Notes under the pieces: generated by a model
Told to the model about the DNA's origin: nothing
What the model saw: the letters and a program-made list of their open reading frames with translations, nothing else
The model's database searches: none
Position numbers and translations under genes: made by a program
Shown here: positions 22,101 through 33,400 of the stretch, one piece after another
How the letters are laid out: each line of letters starts with the position of its first letter
How positions within the stretch are numbered: position 1 is the stretch's first letter
NCBI GenBank assembly: GCA_958450365.1
Contig: CAUEEP010000920.1
Coordinates: 87,501-151,500 of the forward strand
Origin: Mesorhabditis belari
Lineage: Eukaryota; Nematoda; Chromadorea; Rhabditida; Rhabditidae
Direction of reading: 5' to 3'
Length of the DNA: 64,000 nucleotides

Positions 22101-24838
22101 ATTATTTCCTTATAGATCTAATTACCATAAATATTGTATTTTTAAAAACTCACTCCTCAACACTACATGCTTCTCCATTGAATGAGCATTTTTGAATGAG
22201 TTCCTTTTTCGATGTCGATAGTTTTTCTCTTTCATCCATTGGAAGAGCTGCCATCACGAAAATAATGTTCTCTTTGGCTTTTGTAACAATAGCCACTTCA
22301 TCTTTCATTCCCTGAAAGTCCGATTTTATAACTTTTGATGTAAGATTTGCTAATATTACTAAAACTATAAAAATATTTTGTTTTGATGTCTTCAAAATTT
22401 TCTACCTCAAATCCCATGGCTTTAATGAAATTCGGATCTTCAGTTGGTGGTGCGCCAGCCAAGTATTGCCAGATATGCAATAAAGTCGCTGTCTAATAAT
22501 AACTTAAATTAGGCTATCCAGAAAGTCTTTTCGTTCCTTTTCGTACTTCCGTTTAAAACCAACAAATGCACCAATTGAACTACACTTTGTTTCATTAGAA
22601 GGGTCAATTATTTTTCTGCAAAATAACATTAAAACGGGTTTAAAATTTCATGTCTGAATTTTTTGGGAGCGTGAAATCGGGTAGTCAAAAAGGGCAACAG
22701 TTCAATGATACGGTTTAGACACTTAAGGAAACTATCTTTATGTCAATAGATAAAAGATAGAGCACAAAAGGTTAGGTATATCGCCAAAGTTTGAGAGAAA
22801 TTGATTCAGCCAATTTCTTCGTAGAGGTTTTTATAGATTTTCAAGACAAACACGTTTTCACTCTCGAATTTGCTTGAAAGTGAACCCAAATTGACTGAAA
22901 AAGTTGGGAAATTGAACAATAAACACTTTTTATTTAGAGCATACTATAGGTTAATTGGTGCATTTGTTAGTTTTAAACGGAAATATGAAAAGGAACGAAA
23001 ATACTTTCTGGGCAGCCTAATACGTTGAGATACAAAGCTTGTGAAAATCATTTTTGATTATAAAAACAGAGCTTAACGAAAACCAAAAACAAATGGCCAA
23101 CTTTATCATAAGCCACACATTGTCCAAGTGGATTGCACTTGCAGGGCAGACGCTTTCGCACTTTTGTTGCTAAAAAGTTCTTTTAGTACTCGTGTTGGTT
23201 TAGAGTTACAATTACGAAATAATGTTGTGCGCATAAAATTTGTTTCATTTTATTTGATGTTATACATACTTGAGTTTTTCTGACAAATGGCATCGGCCGT
23301 ACAACTGGCACACTGTTCATCGGTCCAGTCTGGAATCTTGAAACAAGGCCAAGCATCCTGAAAATGTTATATTCCTTAAAAACTCGAGATAACGAATTAC
23401 ATATAGAATTTTAAAGCTGCCGCAAAAACTCTACTATAGCGAAAGTAGAGCTTCTTTGCAGTGATCTTTTAGTTTTTCAAACTTGAAGCCTAAACGCACC
23501 TCAGTGTTTCGATCAAATGCACATAAGCACCGATCATCATCACCCTCTGGCTCTTCATATTTTCTCCTAAAATTTTTACCTAGCTAAGTAAGCAATCAAG
23601 TTTCTTACTCTTTGCATTCATTGATCTTTTTTCCCGGTGGCAGAGTGATTCCCAATGCATCTTCATCTTCATATTCATCAGCATTATCTTTATTTTTCTC
23701 ATCTTCTTCTTCTGATTCATCACAATTACATCTTGAAAGACCCTATAAATTTAGAGATTAAATTTAATCGGTAACTTTCATAATCTTTACCAACCACTTC
23801 GAAGAGATGCAAATTAGCTCTTTGCATTCGATATTTGTCCAAGGTTTTCCATTTTTTCTTTAAGTCTTCATGCTGAATGGGAATTTACTCGTGTCACTTT
23901 CTTCCTTTACAAATACTTACGGTAATTGCTGCCCTTTTTGATCGCTCACTCTCCTCATCTTGTTGTTGCTCTTTCGCCTCTTGATCTTTGTTCGCCGCAG
24001 AACTCATTGCTCCGTTATAGGCATTCAACTAAATGTTAAGTTAACTTATAGCCTGCTGTGATTTTGCAATGTCAACATTTTTAACCAAAACAACAGACCA
24101 TTCTTCTCACAAGTTCCACATTGCTTGCTAAATGGGCTTTGTAGGGGTTTAAATTGCAAATTGTGATTGCCGGAAATGGTGCTGTGTCTAAATTTTTTCT
24201 TTTATAACAATTCTCTTTAAAATCACTAGATACCAAATTTGAGAGCGATGTCAACGATTTTCTCATTTCTCTCATATTTCTCCATAACCGAGCGTGCATT
24301 GATGAATAACATGACCATACATGCTGAGAATAGGCAAACCCAGACTGCTCTGAAAGTTAATTGCAATACTGTTTTCTGTGTTGTATCTCTTTAACCCACC
24401 TGTAATATGGATTTGGTGCTTGGCCAATCATCGGTATTCCGTGAGCCGATGTTTTATAGCAAAATTCTCGAAAATGCCATTTCATTCGTTGATCATATGG
24501 GAGTTGACGAGGATCGAATTCACCTTGAATGATCTCGCACTAAATGGATGAATTTTTGAAACAGATGTACATACATTGAATCTTACCTGTGCACTTGAAT
24601 CTGTAGAATTAAAACATTCTCCATACTTGGTCTCTCCATAAAACTCTCTTTCTGTCACAAACTTTTGATCTTCAAATTTCATGTAAGCCTGCGGGTCACC
24701 ATAAACCTACAAAAACAAGTTCCAGTACACAGAGAAAAAAGGTTTTAGAGCACAAAATGACGTAAAACAAACCTTTTTCATGTATTCTTGTGACTCGTGT
24801 AATCGCTCCCAGTTTTTCAAATTGTTCACCCACGACAT
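19137..24838 (-). CDS. unc-8: DEG/ENaC channel subunit, UNC-8 orthologue
   Basis: There are 21 exons, all junctions in phase, giving 745 residues: 24773-24838, 24587-24706, 24400-24539, 24234-24349, 24099-24187, 23921-24028, 23795-23872, 23609-23742, 23500-23566, 23270-23357, 23102-23169, 22406-22492, 22154-22311, 21933-22093, 21768-21868, 21603-21698, 21455-21566, 19707-19801, 19546-19640, 19399-19474, 19137-19319. The degenerin gate motif [17 protein letters not shown] precedes TM1. [17 protein letters not shown] follows it. Cys-rich loops include [10 protein letters not shown]2 has [20 protein letters not shown] with the GxS selectivity filter. Residue-level similarity to C. elegans UNC-8 is high throughout, including [18 protein letters not shown]. 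An acidic 'DEYEDEDA' loop varies. It forms a Na+ channel in motor neurons. AG lies just upstream of the ATG, so a further 5' exon or a trans-splice site is possible. Confidence 0.96.
19866..21200. mobile_element. Composite inverted-repeat elements in unc-8 intron 17
   Basis: A left arm at about 19940-20075 (containing CGATATTTTCTCACTTTTTC and CTCTATGCATGAAATTT) is the imperfect reverse complement of 21035-21180. Inside lies a second palindromic pair: CCACCACCATCAGATTTTTG, then CCATAAAATTAAAACTTTG, at 20705-20745, mirrored at 20970-21030. A CAGGGTGTTCCAAAG mariner-like tip starts near 20533. A GC-richer block at 20180-20520 carries ORFs on both strands with no recognised domain. This looks like several non-autonomous elements inserted into one another. 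All of it lies in a 1.65-kb intron whose neighbours are under 200 nt. Confidence 0.6.
21305..21400 (-). repeat. tRNA-derived SINE head with pol III A and B boxes
   Basis: On the minus strand an A box, TGGCGCAGTCGGGAGCGCG (21355-21374 region), keeps a perfect GCGC/GCGC D stem. It is followed about 30 nt later by a B box, GGGTTTGAGCCCC (near 21321-21337), with most of the T stem. The anticodon and acceptor stems do not pair, so this is not a working tRNA. It is most simply the head of a tRNA-derived SINE lying in an unc-8 intron. The body and tail are unclear. Confidence 0.6.
22510..23019. mobile_element. MITE family A, intact reference copy (A3)
   Basis: About 510 bp with TIRs of roughly 75 bp. 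The left end is TAGGCTATCCAGAAAGTCTT and the right end CTTTCTGGGCAGCCTA, with matching inner blocks CGTTTAAAACCAACAAATGC and GCATTTGTTAGTTTTAAACG. The ends begin and finish with TA. There is no transposase ORF. It lies entirely within unc-8 intron 11 (22493-23101) in neutral context, since exons 11 and 12 join in phase. Other copies are at 180-615, 16931-19015 and 44688-45183. Confidence 0.92.
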
Positions 24839-25320
24839 TTTTAGTGGTTTCTTGAAAGTATAATAGTAAGTGTAAGGAAGTAAGCAGGCAAGAAAGCAAT
24901 CAAATAATTAAAGATCAAATGTAAACAAGAAAGCTATCTAATCAATAACAGCTTGCTTTTTAGTTTTGTTCTATGTTGAGCTTTAAAATGTCTCAAATGT
25001 TTGGAGAAAAGCTGTTTTCTTTTTTAGTACGTGTGGGAGTCAATTCATTGGGACAAAGATGGGAATGGGATGAGAAGAGAAAGCATGCATTTGTGAAAAC
25101 TCTGTTCTTCTTTTATTTCTTGCGTCGTGTTTCCTTTTATATTTCAATGGTCACATATTAAGAGGACAAAATTCAACTGTTTCACGTTTCAACACTTGAA
25201 ATACTAAACCAGTAATGGTGTGATTGATTGCTTTGTGCTTGATCTAGGCTAAGGACAAAAAGCAGAATAAAAAAATTTACTTTCCTAGCGACTTCGATAT
25301 ACCAGTAGAGAAAACAATAA

Positions 25321-27550
25321 TCACAGAGAAATCTCACAATCAAAGTTAAAAAAGATGATCTTTTGTAGACTTCTACAAATCGTATTTTTGAATGTATTCC
25401 AAGACCTAGATCCAGAATTGGTAATATTGAAAAAAGAAAAAAGCACCTCTTCAACATCTTGTTTCGATCCGAGAATGATTGGGGCTCGTTGGTGGATTTT
25501 TGTTGGAACAATGTCGAGGATTCTCTCCTAAAATGTTTTGATTTTACTATCATACTCTCATAAGTATACAAATCAGTTAGATCATTAGTTGTGCTCAGCC
25601 TAACCTTTCCAGTTGTAGCAATTCCACCGGCATGCTCCATAATGAAGGCCATTGGATTGCATTCGTACATCAAGCGAAGCTGAAACCGGTCGTTATAAAC
25701 AGATAGCATTATTACGGTACTACTAGGCTTGCAATAATTATTAACCCTTCATTCTAAAGTGAATATCTCACCTTTCCATTTGGTGCGGCGGCAGTGGGTG
25801 GATAAAGAAAGATGCCTCCATTAAGGAGGGTTCTATGTACATCAGCTACCATTGATCCCACATATCGTTGGCCCATTCCCTGAAAAATGTGTTGTGAATT
25901 GCTCACTTAATAAGTAATATGCGAAGTAATGTATCTACTTGAAATACCCTCTTTTTTAGGCTGATTCCCATTTTATGACTGACTTATGAAATTTCATTTA
26001 AGTCATTAACACATTCGCGACGATCCGACCCGCCGGTGGGCCGTACGTCGATTTAGCACTTTTTTGAGGCCGATTGGGCTGAAAATATTTGCAATCAGGG
26101 GCATTCGAGGATGAGGAATTCGAATCCGTTATTAGTTTTTAAAGAAAACTGCTCTCTTTTTGGATATTTCATTCGGTTTAATTACACAAGTGCAACCCCA
26201 CACCCAATACCATGTGCCAGAAGGTGTGCAATTACAAAAACGTAAAAATTTTCAATTTTCGCACGGCCTCGGGGGATAAAGGACAAAATCTAAATTCAAT
26301 TTCGCCTTTTTCTCTCCAATTTGGTTTAATTACTCAAGTTTTAGAGAGTTTTGTGATGACCACATTGGCTCGGAAATTTAAGTTGTTCAAAAACTAATAA
26401 CGGATTCAGATTCTCCGTCCCAGAATGCCTCCGGTTACAAATTTTCAGGTCTACAGCTAACATAGATAGCTCCGAAACGGCAGCCAAGCCAAAAATGGCT
26501 TTGTCGTGAATGTGTTAACAGAAAGTCTGCACATTTTACGCACTTTCTTGCCCGCCGGTGGAAATTTGCGGTCGTTGATGTATTGAGCGATTCCCTTACT
26601 CCATGTCGCTGCATATCCTTCATTTAACGAGTAGGTACTTCCCTTTGGTTTGCATTTCATGTTGCGATGAGTGAGAATGAACTCTCCAATCGACTGCAAA
26701 GTGGTAAGCTTTTTCTTTTCGGGAAATCTTACCGGATCAAGAGTAAACCCATTGACTCCATCACCCAATGAAAGCACAACCATAGTAGCCGATCCATAAA
26801 GTGCATATCCGGCAGCAACCATTTCTTTGCCTGGTCGAAGAACATCAGTTTCGTTTGGATCACCAACAGTCGAAGTCTAATTTCTATTACTACCAGAATT
26901 TTTAATTATTTTTACCCTCTTAAAGATTCCAAAAATGGTTCCAATTGAAATCAATGAATCGATGTTTGATGATCCATCGAGGGGATCAAAACACACAATG
27001 TAGTTGCCTCGACGTCTTTCTTCCACCTAGATGTTCAAGTGATATTGTCGGCTTTATAAATTACTTATTATTTCAATCAGTGATATTTATTTTGGAAACT
27101 AATAAAATTTTGCTTACGGTAATCAATTCATCGTTTTCTTCAGAGACTAGCAAACATGTCTCAGTTGATGCCTTCAACATATTGATCATCAATTCATTCG
27201 AGAGTATATCCAATTTCTTCACTTCTTCTCCTTGAACATTCGTTGAACCAGCAATTCCATACCTAGACAATGAATTCTTTTCAAAGGATTATTTCTTTAT
27301 TTACAATTTAGCCAATCCAGCTTTCTGAGTGGCGGATGCGATAGCCTTGACAGCCACCAACATCGCTGTCATCAAATGGGTGAACTCTCCCGATGCTTCT
27401 GGGTGTTTTTCTTGTTCCTAGAATACAAAGTAAATATTTAAAAAGAATGAAGTAAAAATTCTTCGAAATTTTTGTTTTACTTGCCTGGAGAATGAATCGT
27501 TGCAAAGTCATTGCATCTGTCTCGAAACCATATTGATTGTGGTCCGACAT
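25321..27550 (-). CDS. fbp-1: Fructose-1,6-bisphosphatase
   Basis: Eight exons: 27485-27550, 27305-27417, 27118-27262, 26916-27026, 26544-26876, 25772-25879, 25605-25679 and 25527 to a terminal end. Motifs run in family order: TLQRFILQ, a [10 protein letters not shown] helix, [10 protein letters not shown], the metal-binding [68 protein letters not shown] and [13 protein letters not shown]. It hydrolyses fructose-1,6-bisphosphate in gluconeogenesis, in the cytosol. Read through, exon 8 stops at 25321 and adds about 40 unusual residues (385 in total). Splicing at GAAGAG|GTGCTT near 25447 to an acceptor near 25183 would give a normal-length C terminus and is more likely. Intron 1 uses a GC donor. 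Intron 5 holds a MITE. Confidence 0.96.
26010..26514. mobile_element. TTAA-flanked MITE, family D copy 1
   Basis: About 505 bp bounded on both sides by TTAA (26006-26009 and 26515-26518). The tips are CACATTCGCGAC and its near reverse complement GTCGTGAATGTG. Inner arms also fold: AATCCGTTATTAGTTTTT pairs with AAAAACTAATAACGGATT. A second copy lies at 49697-50210. TTAA duplication is characteristic of piggyBac-type transposition, but no transposase is present to confirm this. It lies in fbp-1 intron 5, about 25 bp from the donor. Confidence 0.9.
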
Positions 27551-30449
27551 TATGATGAACTACCTAACCTGAAAATAGCTATCAACTAGTAAAAGAAAAC
27601 AAAAGCGTTAGTTTAAAATCTTTAGAGTAAAGCAAAAAAAAAGAAATGATTGTTTACTAAATGCGAATCTTGAAAGAAAAAGTGAGTGGAATGGATTGGA
27701 TTGGAGTAAAAAGCATGGGCAGAAAAGATAAGAAATTTCAAAAAAAACAAAAACATTTCTACTGAAGCTTTATTTTAGAAATGAATTTTTCAAATTTTGC
27801 TGAGCCTAGAATAAGTAAGGTAGGATTTATAAAGATCGGAAAATTTGTTCAAAACTGGTAAACAAAAAAAATTTGATGCTTTTTAATTGTGGTTGAATTG
27901 TGCCGGTTGGGCAAACATTTTATCGTCCGATCACCCGAGCAAGGGCAAGAAAAAAATAACACCTTTTTGTTGCCTGATCGGGAAGATCGATTTAAATACC
28001 AAATGGAAAGAAGAGGGAAGGATTGGAGAGAAGAGATTGACCCTGCCCTTCACCGTTGGAAATGGGAAATGGGGAAAGGAAAACAACAGAAAAGAGAAGG
28101 GAAAATGAAGATGAGAAAAGTGAGAAAAAGAAAAAATTGGAGAACACACAAACAGCGACTCTCTTTTACCCTTTGGCTCATCGGCGATTCGATCGGTGGT
28201 CTCGCGTGATTTGCCCTATTGAGATCAGTGATCCATCCAACAATTGCACACGAGAAAGGGCATAAATGTAAAATAAAACTAATAATTGCAGTGTAAAATT
28301 CAAAATTAGATTTTATGGCAGTACAAAAATTATTATACAATAACTTGCCTGCTATATAACTTTTAAAAATTTGATCACATTGTTGTTATCTTTATGGTGT
28401 GTAACAAAACTTCTTTTTAATTCACAGCTTTATCACAAGTTGAATTCCAGAAAATTCACACACTGAAAAAGCACAAAATAAAAACGAACAAAGCGTTTTG
28501 AAGTACGTTTTTGTTAGATGGGGAAACGAGGAGAACAAAAATGCACAAAATAATATGAAAAGAAAATTCGAATTCACAGGCGGACGTGTTTCGTGAGACG
28601 AAACGAGAAGAGTTTCAATAAAAACAAAATCTAAGAGAAAGAAGTTGAGAAAAAAATTGAAATTGGCTGCGTGAAGATCTTCAGAAACACTCGTTTACGG
28701 TAGGAACCAGACAAGGAAATAATTGAACGATCAAACTATCGAAGATTTGTTCATAAAAATATTGACTCAAATTTTGACCCTCTAATCGCATAAACTAAGG
28801 CTAGTGACGATAGAAAGTAAAAAGATGAATGAGGAGATGTGGAAAACCTGAATCCGTCTTGCCATGTTAAGAGATTTTACCATGAAGATTGGACAAAATC
28901 GAAAATGTGAAATTGAAATGGCAGATAAAATGTAAACCGTTTATAGAGAAATGGAGAAATTTCTAATCAAAAACAAATATGGACCAGAATGGAGAAACCC
29001 AGAAATGAAATGCGGATTATCTAGAAGGGAATCTGACAAAAATTGGCTTGTTTTGGGAATCACAAACGAGTATTTAGAAGTTGGAGAAGAGCACGAGTTG
29101 GAGAAGAAGAGGTCATTTATAGAAGACAAATTGTTGAGTGAATAGATTCAATCAAAAATCTGTCTTTGGTAAATGAAATTAATTGTGTTGGAGCATTTTT
29201 GGGAGTTGATTGCTACACGTTTTTATGAAAAAGGAGACAAGATCCTCTTGAGGCATTAAGGGGTCACATATAGAAATGCGAGGGAAATATAAAATCAATA
29301 GGGATTTGGGTATGATGAAACGAGTTAACGAGCTGCTTGGTAGAATTGGTTGAATATATCGAAAGCGCTGAAAAGCTGTGCAGGTTTGACTTGAGAATCT
29401 AAACTAAACTTAGTAGGCAGAACCTACAATTCTCCACACGCAGCCTTTGTTACCTCGTTATCTTCATGAAATTAGTATAAAGCTAGGTAACTTTTAGATT
29501 TTTTTTAAAATTGGGAAATTCTTGAGGGGAAACTCATGCAAAAACGGGGACCTTTTCCGAATGAAATTGACTTTTGAAAGAACTCTCGCTCGAATACTAC
29601 ACACGCACGGCCTGGATATCGTCGACCCTAAAATAAAGTTGGTGGCAAATTTTGGTGGAAAAATTGTGAAAGATGAACTGTAGCAATATGACATCACTTA
29701 ATTGGAAGAAGGGCTTAGTGAATTTTGAGGAGAAAAATTGAAGGAAATTGATCACAAAAAGAAGAAAACTCTATTTGGATTAAAAGAATAGACAGAGATA
29801 AAGCGGATGCTCACAAAAATAAATGGAAACAAGTGCAAGATGAATTGAAAATGGACCAGTTTCATGACCATCGTTTTTTGCTGGCTGGGTAGAGAAAAAA
29901 AAGAAATGAGCTGGGATTTGGCTGGGAATTGGTCATTTTAGATATGCATATTACGCTTTTTGTTATTTGTTATTCCAGGCCTAACCTTGACTCATTTCCT
30001 GAAAGATTGGATGTTTAGATAAAGAAAGAATCAATCGGCAGACACATTCTATCAATCACACTCTCCGTACTTGAGTCGTACAATTTGCCAAAGGAAAAAA
30101 GAAAAAGCATTTCTATCCACACAACTAAAAGCAATCGTTTTCTATACGAAAACAAAAATCAAAAAGAGCTCAGATTTGGGTTTCCTCAAAAAAGCACAAA
30201 ATTTGCATATGGACCGTATTTTGAAGAGATATTCCATTTTGTGGACGACAAGATTGTACTTACAAGAAAGGGTGACTCAATATTGCAAAGGAAGAGTTGA
30301 ACAAAATAAAACTGAACAAAACTGAATTCTCTGATAATTTGGTTTCAGTTCCATTTTCCTTAACTTTTCTATTTCGATGACAGTACGGGGCCTCAACACG
30401 GGATTTGGGAGACTGGCTAGGTAGGATTGTTGGCCGAATATCATATGAG
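27551..30449. other. Intergenic, no supported gene
   Basis: This lies between the fbp-1 start and the AIN gene's 3' end, both minus strand. It contains short ORFs of low complexity (for example Lys/Glu/Arg-rich at 27887-28265 and 28951-29145) without splice partners or recognised domains. A purine-rich tract spans 28010-28145. It probably includes the fbp-1 promoter just right of 27550, but no specific site can be assigned. Confidence 0.6.
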
Positions 30450-33400
30450 TTAATGACTTTCATCAAGGAAAGGATAATAGGGTTCGGAGCCAAATTGTTG
30501 TTCGACTGCTGGCTGAATTCCCGAATCATTCAATTGTCGTCGGATCTTTTTGCTCATTTCGCCCAATTCGATTTTCAGGGTGGTCACCTGGATCATCAAA
30601 CGATCGTATTCCATCTAAAAAGATTGGTTAAAGCCCTTTATTCTTTGAAATTAAGCCAAGCTGTGCTCTTCCAATCATAATATGTGACTTATTTTGCTTT
30701 CTTCTCTTAAAACCACCTTCTGCATTTCGGACATAAAATGCTTTGGACTATTTGGTGGAACATCTTGCCCTTCAGGTCGACTTCCTTCAATAAGATCTCC
30801 CATTTCTTTCTCAACCATCTCAAACTCAGGCAATTTTGTGAGCAAACTGTTGATTTGGGGCAAAACCTGAAGATCAATGTGAATTTAAAATTTAAGGCTC
30901 AAAGATTACTGCTGGTGGAAGTTGTTTGAGTTGTAGGTTAGAGAGATCGAGGAACCCTTTTTCAACTGCTACCCTCAACTTCTCGGCGATGTTTTCGATA
31001 TGGCCACCAGATGGACCATTTGCCCCTGAATGTCGACTAATAAACTTAAAAATAGAACTTCTAAAGTAGTCTGATAAGACACTTAAGCGTTGTGAATAAG
31101 AATAAATAACCAACCAATGGACCATGTTGGATCAGCAGAGAATGGTTGTTGAGGAATAAAGGTACTCCAGTTATTTTGTGGCTCTCCAGATTGCCCTGAT
31201 TGATGAGATGATCCCAATCCAAGGTTTTCAGCCCATTGGTGATCATCGGTCTTTTTGTTTGGATCATTATCCGGAAGATCTCCCCATCCCGTTGGGACAA
31301 TTGTTCGTTTTGCTTGAGCGCCAGCCGATGATATTCTTGGAGAATCGTTGTCCGTCTAGAAAAGAATTTGTTGAATCAAACATTTGTTTTTGTTATCTTA
31401 AGTCTTTGTTATTTATTTTCATTTGTTATAAAGCTCACTTTTCTGGGCACTGGACATTTTTGTAGAGCCATTTCATAGTCTTCTTCTGTTCCTTCCTCTA
31501 CTTTCCACAATTTCACCGCTCGTTGAGCTAAAAGTTGTTTATTTTCAAGAATAACTGACAATGAGGTGCGAGTTAATCTTCGATACATTAGCAAAAGAAA
31601 ATTTTTTGATCTTTAATTTATGTTGATATCATGTTTCTAAAAAACTCACATGCTTTATCGGGATCTCCCCAGATGTTGACGCCCGTATCCCTTTGCCATT
31701 TCTTCAATTCACCATTTGGATCATGCCACATCAGATCATCTGTTGGTGGAGGTCCTCCACTACCAGGTTGTCCTGCGACAAATTGTCCAATTCCACCTTG
31801 GGGTTTTCCACTTCCACCGAATGGACTCCCGAACTCTTGCGGCATTTGGAATTCTGTAAATCACTCTTTATCTGACACAACTTTTGCTTTCGTACGGTTA
31901 TCGGGAGTGAATTGGGGATTTCTCATTCCGCCACTTCCGGGCACTGGTTCTTTCCACATTGGTGGGTTATTCGGTGGTGGACCGCCTCGCATACCCATTT
32001 GACCGTGGAACTAAAATTTGAGTGATGAGCCTTGAAAATTAAAATGTATTATTAGATATACTCATATTTGCCAAACTGCAAAAATAGCTAAGTTCTCAAG
32101 TGGACTTGTATCATTTTACAAAAGATCCTTAAAGCTGTGTTTTGGGGAGCGATATACCTCATAAACACTAACTGGAATATCGATGGGTGGTGGGACGGAT
32201 ACATCAGGATAGCGTCTGTTTTGTGGTCCACCGGGTGGTCTTGGTTGCATTCCACCCCTTCCTCCACCTCCAGGAGGTCCTTGTGGAGGTCCAGGTTGTG
32301 GTGTCCAGCCCATTCCTTGTGGCGGAGTCATTCCTGGTCCAGGCATCATTCCTTGTGGTGGCCAGCCGTTACCTAAATTGTTCGTTTTATTGTTTAAAAG
32401 ACTTGAATTTGTTTGTTAACAAGAGTATTTATAGCAAATTGCAAACCGTTTATTTTCTTTTCAATTTATTGTTGCGAAAATGCAAAACCTTCTAAATTTA
32501 TTGTCTGTTTATTCAAAGATGACGAAATTTAAGGCAAATTATAATGTTTTGCGCACTTGATTTTTATTTTCTCGTCACTTTTCAGTTCTCTTTTCACTAA
32601 CCGGGCAGTCCGTTCATTGGTGGCCCTCTCATTGGTGGAGGTCCTTGTCTTAGATGCATTTGATGTCCTTGCGGTGGCCATCCTCTACCATTTGGCATCC
32701 ATTGTCCTCCTTGCTGTTGTTTCCATAATTCTTCTTGTTTCATTGGTTGTTGTCCTGTCATATCCCACATTGGTTCCGGTCCTCTCATGAAATCTCCACC
32801 CATTCCATCGACCATGCCATTCACGCCGGCCACTGAAGTTTTTTGTTAAGATTCGATACTGGAATGGCTTTGCCCACATATTCTAGTTTTTTAATTCAAC
32901 TTGACATACTTTTTTCTTAACAAAATACCTTTTAATAGTTCTAAAGACAACCCTAGCCAGTTTTCTGAAAACACTTCAATTTCCTCAAGCTAATCTACAG
33001 AATGATCGCCCACTTTGTGGATGCATGGGTGGGACTTGGAACGGTTGTGGTGCTTCCATCATTGAAGGGTCTTGTTGCCAGAATTGTTTCCCAAAATCAT
33101 CGGGTGTTCCACCGCCTTGGGGAGGACCAGCCCATGTTCCTGTTGGCATTGCACCCATCGGCAATTCAGCGACTTGGCCTAAACCGCTAGTTACTGTTTA
33201 TATTGTTAGCACGTTTATAAAACAGATTTGTGTAGATCTTACTTTTTAGACCGAGTAAATTTTTGGCTTACCTAATTGATTGGGATCTTGCCATGGGTTT
33301 CGTCCAGGTGCAGGTGAGACATGACCCCAATTTGCTGTGGAAGGGCCTGCTCCTTGGCTTGGCCAACCCTGAAGATACAGGTTCAAGTAAGTTAACGGTT

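Noticed and set aside
26435..26822. Exon 5 ORF of fructose-1,6-bisphosphatase reading on past 26544 to a stop
   Set aside because: The extra residues are MITE sequence. Splicing at 26544 to 25879 restores the conserved family order.
27887..28265. Overlapping plus-strand ORFs of 69-106 codons
   Set aside because: Rich in Lys, Glu and Arg because of a purine-rich tract. Three frames are open at once, with no domain or splice structure.
28951..29145. 64-codon plus-strand ORF
   Set aside because: No recognised domain, no exon partners, and the opposite strand is equally open. Consistent with chance.
32137..32376. Plus-strand ORFs across 31.6-33.5 kb, some Trp/Ser-rich
   Set aside because: Antisense shadows of the Gly/Pro/Trp-r exons of the minus-strand AIN gene.
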